Shown here piece after piece: positions 61,316 to 64,000 of a DNA stretch of 64,000 nt. Source of the stretch: Dongia_A sp035695765 (lineage in GTDB: Bacteria; Pseudomonadota; Alphaproteobacteria; Dongiales; Dongiaceae); contig DASRRI010000103.1 in NCBI GenBank assembly GCA_035695765.1, positions 1-64,000 of the forward strand. Reading direction: 5' to 3'. Position 1 is the first letter of the stretch. Every line of letters begins with the position of its first letter. The translations under genes were made by a program, and so were the position numbers. Under the pieces are notes generated by a model that was not told where the DNA came from, made no database searches, and saw only the letters and a program-made list of their open reading frames with translations.

Positions 61316-61422
61316 CCCTCCCCCGACACGGGGGAGGGTTAGGGAGGGGGAAGCCGCATCTCCTTTGGATAGAATCTTCGCTTGCTTCCCCCACCCCAGC
61401 CCTCCCCCACATTGGGGGAGGG
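61316..61422. repeat. tandem GC-rich palindromes between transporter genes
   Basis: Two hairpins: CCCTCCCCCG-ACA-CGGGGGAGGG at 61316-61338 and CCCTCCCCC-ACATT-GGGGGAGGG at 61400-61422, linked by about 60 bp. Same family as the palindromes at 76-98 and 33798-33829. The G-rich right arm (GGGAGGGAGA) sits where the ribosome-binding site of the following gene should be. Confidence 0.8.
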
Positions 61423-61428
61423 AGATGT

Positions 61429-62388
61429 TTGTTTGTGGGCGTCGTGTCGGCGCTTGCCTGCCTGCTGGCCGCGAGCCCTGCTTCTGCCCTCACCGCTTAT
61501 GTCTCCAACGAGAAGAGCAACACCATCTCCGTCATCGACCTGGACAAGATGGAAACCGTGAATACCGTACCGGTGGGCGAGCGGCCGCGGGGTATCCTGC
61601 TCAGCGGCGACAAGAAGCTGCTCTATATCTGCACCAGCGATGCCGATCATATCGAGGTGCTGGATCTCGACAGCCTGCAGGTGGTGAAGACTTTGCCGAG
61701 CGGCCCCGATCCCGAGCAGTTCGTGCTGTCTCGCGACAACAGCAAACTCTATGTCGCGAACGAGGACAATAATATGGTGACCGTCCTCGATCTCGCGCAG
61801 GGTGGGGTCAGCGGTGAGATTCCGGTCGGCGTCGAGCCGGAGGGAATGGCGGTCAGCCCCGACGACAAGATCCTGATCAACACCTCCGAAACCACCAACA
61901 TGGCGCATTTCATCGACACCGGTTCCTATCAGGTGATGGACAGCGTGCTGGTGGATTCCAGGCCGCGTTACGCCGAGTTCTCGCCCGACGGCAATAAAGT
62001 CTGGGTCTCATCCGAGATCGGCGGAGCGGTGAACGTGATCGATGTCGCCACGCGCAAGATCCTCAAGAAGATCAAGTTCGAGGTGCAGGGCGTGCGCGCC
62101 GATACAATCCAGCCGGTCGGCATCAAGATCACGCCGGACGGCAAGACCGCTTTCGTGGCGCTCGGCCCCGCCAACCGCGTGGCCGTGGTTGATACCGACA
62201 GCTATGAGGTGCAGGATTACCTGCTGGTGGGCCAGCGCGTGTGGCAGATGGCCTTCAGCCCCGACGCCAAGCTGCTGCTCACCACCAATGGCGAATCCAA
62301 CGATATCTCGGTGATCGACGTGGCCGACCGCAAAGTCATCAAGTCGATTCCAGTCGGCGAGCTGCCCTGGGGCGTGGCGATCCGTTGA
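61429..62388 (+). CDS. YVTN beta-propeller protein of the lanthanide-type ABC system (PedA2/LutD-like)
   Basis: About 319 residues. Start is uncertain: in-frame TTG 61429 or GTG 61435 follow the GGGAGGGAGA arm of the repeat, while the nearby ATG at 61425 is out of frame. The remnant signal peptide (VVSALACLLAASPASA) lacks a basic N-terminus. The mature protein is a seven-bladed propeller with repeats such as AYVSNEKSNTISVIDL, KLYVANEDNNMVTVLDL and TNGESNDISVIDV. The YVTN family member in quinoprotein ABC loci is a periplasmic accessory of the transporter. The stop is 1 nt before the ATPase gene. Confidence 0.85.
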   Translation: MFVGVVSALACLLAASPASALTAYVSNEKSNTISVIDLDKMETVNTVPVGERPRGILLSGDKKLLYICTSDADHIEVLDLDSLQVVKTLPSGPDPEQFVLSRDNSKLYVANEDNNMVTVLDLAQGGVSGEIPVGVEPEGMAVSPDDKILINTSETTNMAHFIDTGSYQVMDSVLVDSRPRYAEFSPDGNKVWVSSEIGGAVNVIDVATRKILKKIKFEVQGVRADTIQPVGIKITPDGKTAFVALGPANRVAVVDTDSYEVQDYLLVGQRVWQMAFSPDAKLLLTTNGESNDISVIDVADRKVIKSIPVGELPWGVAIR

Positions 62389-62389
62389 C

Positions 62390-63163
62390 ATGGCAGACCT
62401 TGCGCAGCTTCCCGCCCGACCCACTGCTTCCGCGCCGGATGCGCTGACGGTCAGCGGGCTGACGCACAAGATCGGCGATCGTGTTGTACTGCAGGATGTC
62501 TCGCTCACCGTTCCGGCCGGCCGGCTGGTGACGTTGCTGGGGCCGAACGGTGCGGGCAAGACGACCTTCTTGTCACTGGTCACGCGCCTCTATGCCGCGC
62601 AACACGGCAGCATCGCGGTTTTCGGCCATGACGTGCGCAAGGAAAGTTCGGCAGCGCTCTCGATGATGGGTGTCGTGTTCCAGCAGCGCGCGATCGATCC
62701 GGACCTCACCGCACGGCAGAATCTCTCTTATCACGCCGCCTTGCACGGGCTGCCGCGCAAGGTCGCGCGGGCGCGAATCGCGGCGGAGCTGGAGCGCATG
62801 GGCCTCACCAAGGAGGCGGACCGCAAGATCCGCACCTTGTCCGGCGGCGAATCGCGGCGCATCGAGATAGCGCGCGCCTTGCTGCACAATCCGCAGCTGC
62901 TGCTGTGCGACGAGGCGACGGTCGGCCTCGACGTGCGCAGTCGGGCCGACATCCTCGCCGACGTGCGCGGGCTGGTGCGCGACCGCGGCATGGCCGTCCT
63001 GTGGGCCACGCATCTGATCGACGAGGTCGGGCCGGATGATATCGTGATCATCCTGCATCGCGGCCGGGTAATGCGGCAGGGGCGGGCAGCGGAGATCGCG
63101 ACGGCTTTGGGCGCGGATGGATTGAACGATGCCTTCCGCCGCGTGACGGAGGCGGCGGCATGA
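62390..63163 (+). CDS. ABC transporter ATPase of the PQQ/lanthanide system (PedB/LutE-like)
   Basis: 257 residues. Walker A GPNGAGKTTFLSL, Q-loop GVVFQQRAIDPDLT, signature LSGGESRRIEIARAL and Walker B LLLCDEATVGLD; H-loop WATHLIDEV. It belongs to the ABC-2 type ATPases linked to PQQ alcohol oxidation. It is coupled to the permease by overlapping stop and start (ATGA). Confidence 0.92.
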   Translation: MADLAQLPARPTASAPDALTVSGLTHKIGDRVVLQDVSLTVPAGRLVTLLGPNGAGKTTFLSLVTRLYAAQHGSIAVFGHDVRKESSAALSMMGVVFQQRAIDPDLTARQNLSYHAALHGLPRKVARARIAAELERMGLTKEADRKIRTLSGGESRRIEIARALLHNPQLLLCDEATVGLDVRSRADILADVRGLVRDRGMAVLWATHLIDEVGPDDIVIILHRGRVMRQGRAAEIATALGADGLNDAFRRVTEAAA

Positions 63164-63972
63164 GCCCGGCTGCTTTCTTCCGCTGTTTTCGCGGCATCCT
63201 GTGGCGCGAGGTCCTGCGCTTCCTGCAGCAGCGCAGCCGGTTCGTCGCGGCCCTGGTGCGGCCGCTCATCTGGCTGTTCGTGTTCGCGGCGGGCTTCCGC
63301 TCGGTCCTTGGCGTGTCGATCGTGCCGCCGTACCAGACTTATATCCTCTACGATGAATATGTGATCCCCGGCCTGGTCGCGATGATCCAGCTGTTCAACG
63401 GCATGCAGAGCTCGCTCTCCATGGTCTATGACCGCGAGGTGGGCAGCATGCGCGTGTTGTTGACCAGCCCGATGCCGCGCTGGTTCCTGCTGCTGTCGAA
63501 GCTGCTGTCGGGCACCTTGCTGTCGCTGGCGCAGGTCTACGTCTTCCTGCTGATCGCCCTCGCCTATGGCATTCAATTGCCGCCGCTAGGCTATCTCTCT
63601 GTGTTGCCCGCGCTGTTGCTGTCCGGCCTGATGCTGGGCGGACTGGGACTGCTGCTCTCCTCCATGATCAAGCAGCTGGAAAATTTCGCGGGTGTGATGA
63701 ACTTCATCATCTTCCCGATGTTCTTCACCTCCTCCGCGCTCTATCCGCTGTGGAAGGTGGAGGAAGCGAGCCCGATCCTACGCGATATCTGCGGCTTCAA
63801 TCCGTTCACCTATGCGGTCGAACTGATCCGTTTCGCGCTCTATGGCCAGTTCGACGCATTCTCTGCAATCGTGGTGGTGGCGTGCATGGTAGTTTTCGTA
63901 GGCGGTGCAATCGTCGCCTACGATCCGTCGAAGGGCATCATCACCCGCGTGCGAGCGGGCGCGCCGGCCTGA
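63160..63972 (+). CDS. ABC-2 type permease of the PQQ/lanthanide system (PedC/LutF-like)
   Basis: 270 residues with six membrane helices, ABC-2 fold. Typical stretches are LVRPLIWLFVFAAGFRSVLG, GLVAMIQLFNGMQSSLSMVY and MRVLLTSPMPRWFLLLSKLL. NFIIFPMFFTSSALYPLW is the characteristic reentrant segment. With the ATPase, propeller and binding protein it makes the four-component set known from pedA1A2BC and lut loci. Confidence 0.92.
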   Translation: MSPAAFFRCFRGILWREVLRFLQQRSRFVAALVRPLIWLFVFAAGFRSVLGVSIVPPYQTYILYDEYVIPGLVAMIQLFNGMQSSLSMVYDREVGSMRVLLTSPMPRWFLLLSKLLSGTLLSLAQVYVFLLIALAYGIQLPPLGYLSVLPALLLSGLMLGGLGLLLSSMIKQLENFAGVMNFIIFPMFFTSSALYPLWKVEEASPILRDICGFNPFTYAVELIRFALYGQFDAFSAIVVVACMVVFVGGAIVAYDPSKGIITRVRAGAPA

Positions 63973-63983
63973 AAGGGATGAAC

Positions 63984-64000
63984 ATGCAACCGATCGCCCT
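63984..64000 (+). CDS. start of a further gene, cut by the window edge
   Basis: An ATG at 63984, with GAAAGGG 6 nt upstream, opens a frame (MQPIA) that runs off the window. An in-frame ATG at 63978 touches the ribosome site and is less likely. It follows the permease by 11 nt, so it probably belongs to the same operon. Too short to assign. Confidence 0.4.

Noticed and set aside
61308..61772. Alternative frame using the ATG at 61425 for the propeller gene
   Set aside because: That ATG leads into a different frame with a Cys/Arg-rich product; the propeller repeats are in the TTG/GTG frame.

Overview
The window is GC-rich, densely coding DNA from an alphaproteobacterium. PAS_5-type sensor proteins (two copies), a full PQQ/XoxF locus and alphaproteobacterial versions of housekeeping genes (CCA-adding enzyme, DUF1285, MoxR/DUF58/DUF4159 cluster) point to Rhodospirillales or a near relative. 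Genus is not determinable from sequence alone. No rRNA, tRNA, CRISPR array or intact insertion sequence was seen.

Layout. 0-1.6 kb: intergenic-type DNA with C/G-rich palindromes around a stand-alone TOPRIM gene, with a 15-bp inverted repeat on both flanks. 1.6-7.7 kb (minus strand): an ornithine-cyclodeaminase-like gene overlapping an old-yellow-enzyme demethylase, a PAS_5 protein, and the translationally coupled set DUF1285 - Nudix - CCA-adding enzyme. 7.75-14.6 kb (plus): MoxR ATPase, DUF58, DUF4159 and a large membrane protein, ended by a strong hairpin. 14.6-26.8 kb: mixed metabolic and sensory genes, including guanine deaminase, an XRE-DinB fusion, an aminotransferase, a histidine kinase divergent from a solute-binding-like protein, LysE, and a ROK-type protein whose motifs are in circularly permuted order. 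27.1-29.15 kb: an RTX gene whose 5' end is broken by two 1-nt frameshifts. 29.5-33.7 kb: galU, a GNAT enzyme, an Ada-N/AraC protein and an MFS exporter. 33.9-42.4 kb (minus): a type I secretion pair (adaptor and ABC exporter) with two tandem, colinear beta-helix/RTX exoproteins upstream, the likely cargo.

42.7-64 kb is a coherent one-carbon/alcohol oxidation island. A LuxR-type response regulator, a NahK/ErcS'-like hybrid kinase and a FIST-domain (NosP-like) sensor come first. S-formylglutathione hydrolase, a glutathione transferase and a NitT/TauT-like ABC transporter follow. Next, on the minus strand, are xoxJ, xoxG, xoxF and pqqEDCBA, including the 26-codon pqqA. After two small exported proteins and a cytochrome c comes a PedA1A2BC/LutAEF-like ABC system, the kind tied to lanthanide supply in other bacteria. 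XoxF carries the extra aspartate that marks lanthanide dependence. The genes therefore describe periplasmic methanol (or short alcohol) oxidation by a lanthanide-PQQ enzyme, electron transfer to cytochrome c, cofactor synthesis, metal acquisition, formaldehyde/formate handling through glutathione, and a dedicated phosphorelay.

Most interesting items: the permuted ROK protein, the XRE-DinB fusion, the paired beta-helix exoproteins with their exporter, the lanthanide island with its FIST/hybrid-kinase regulators, and a palindromic repeat that appears to supply the ribosome-binding site and replace the native start of the beta-propeller gene in the lanthanide transporter operon.
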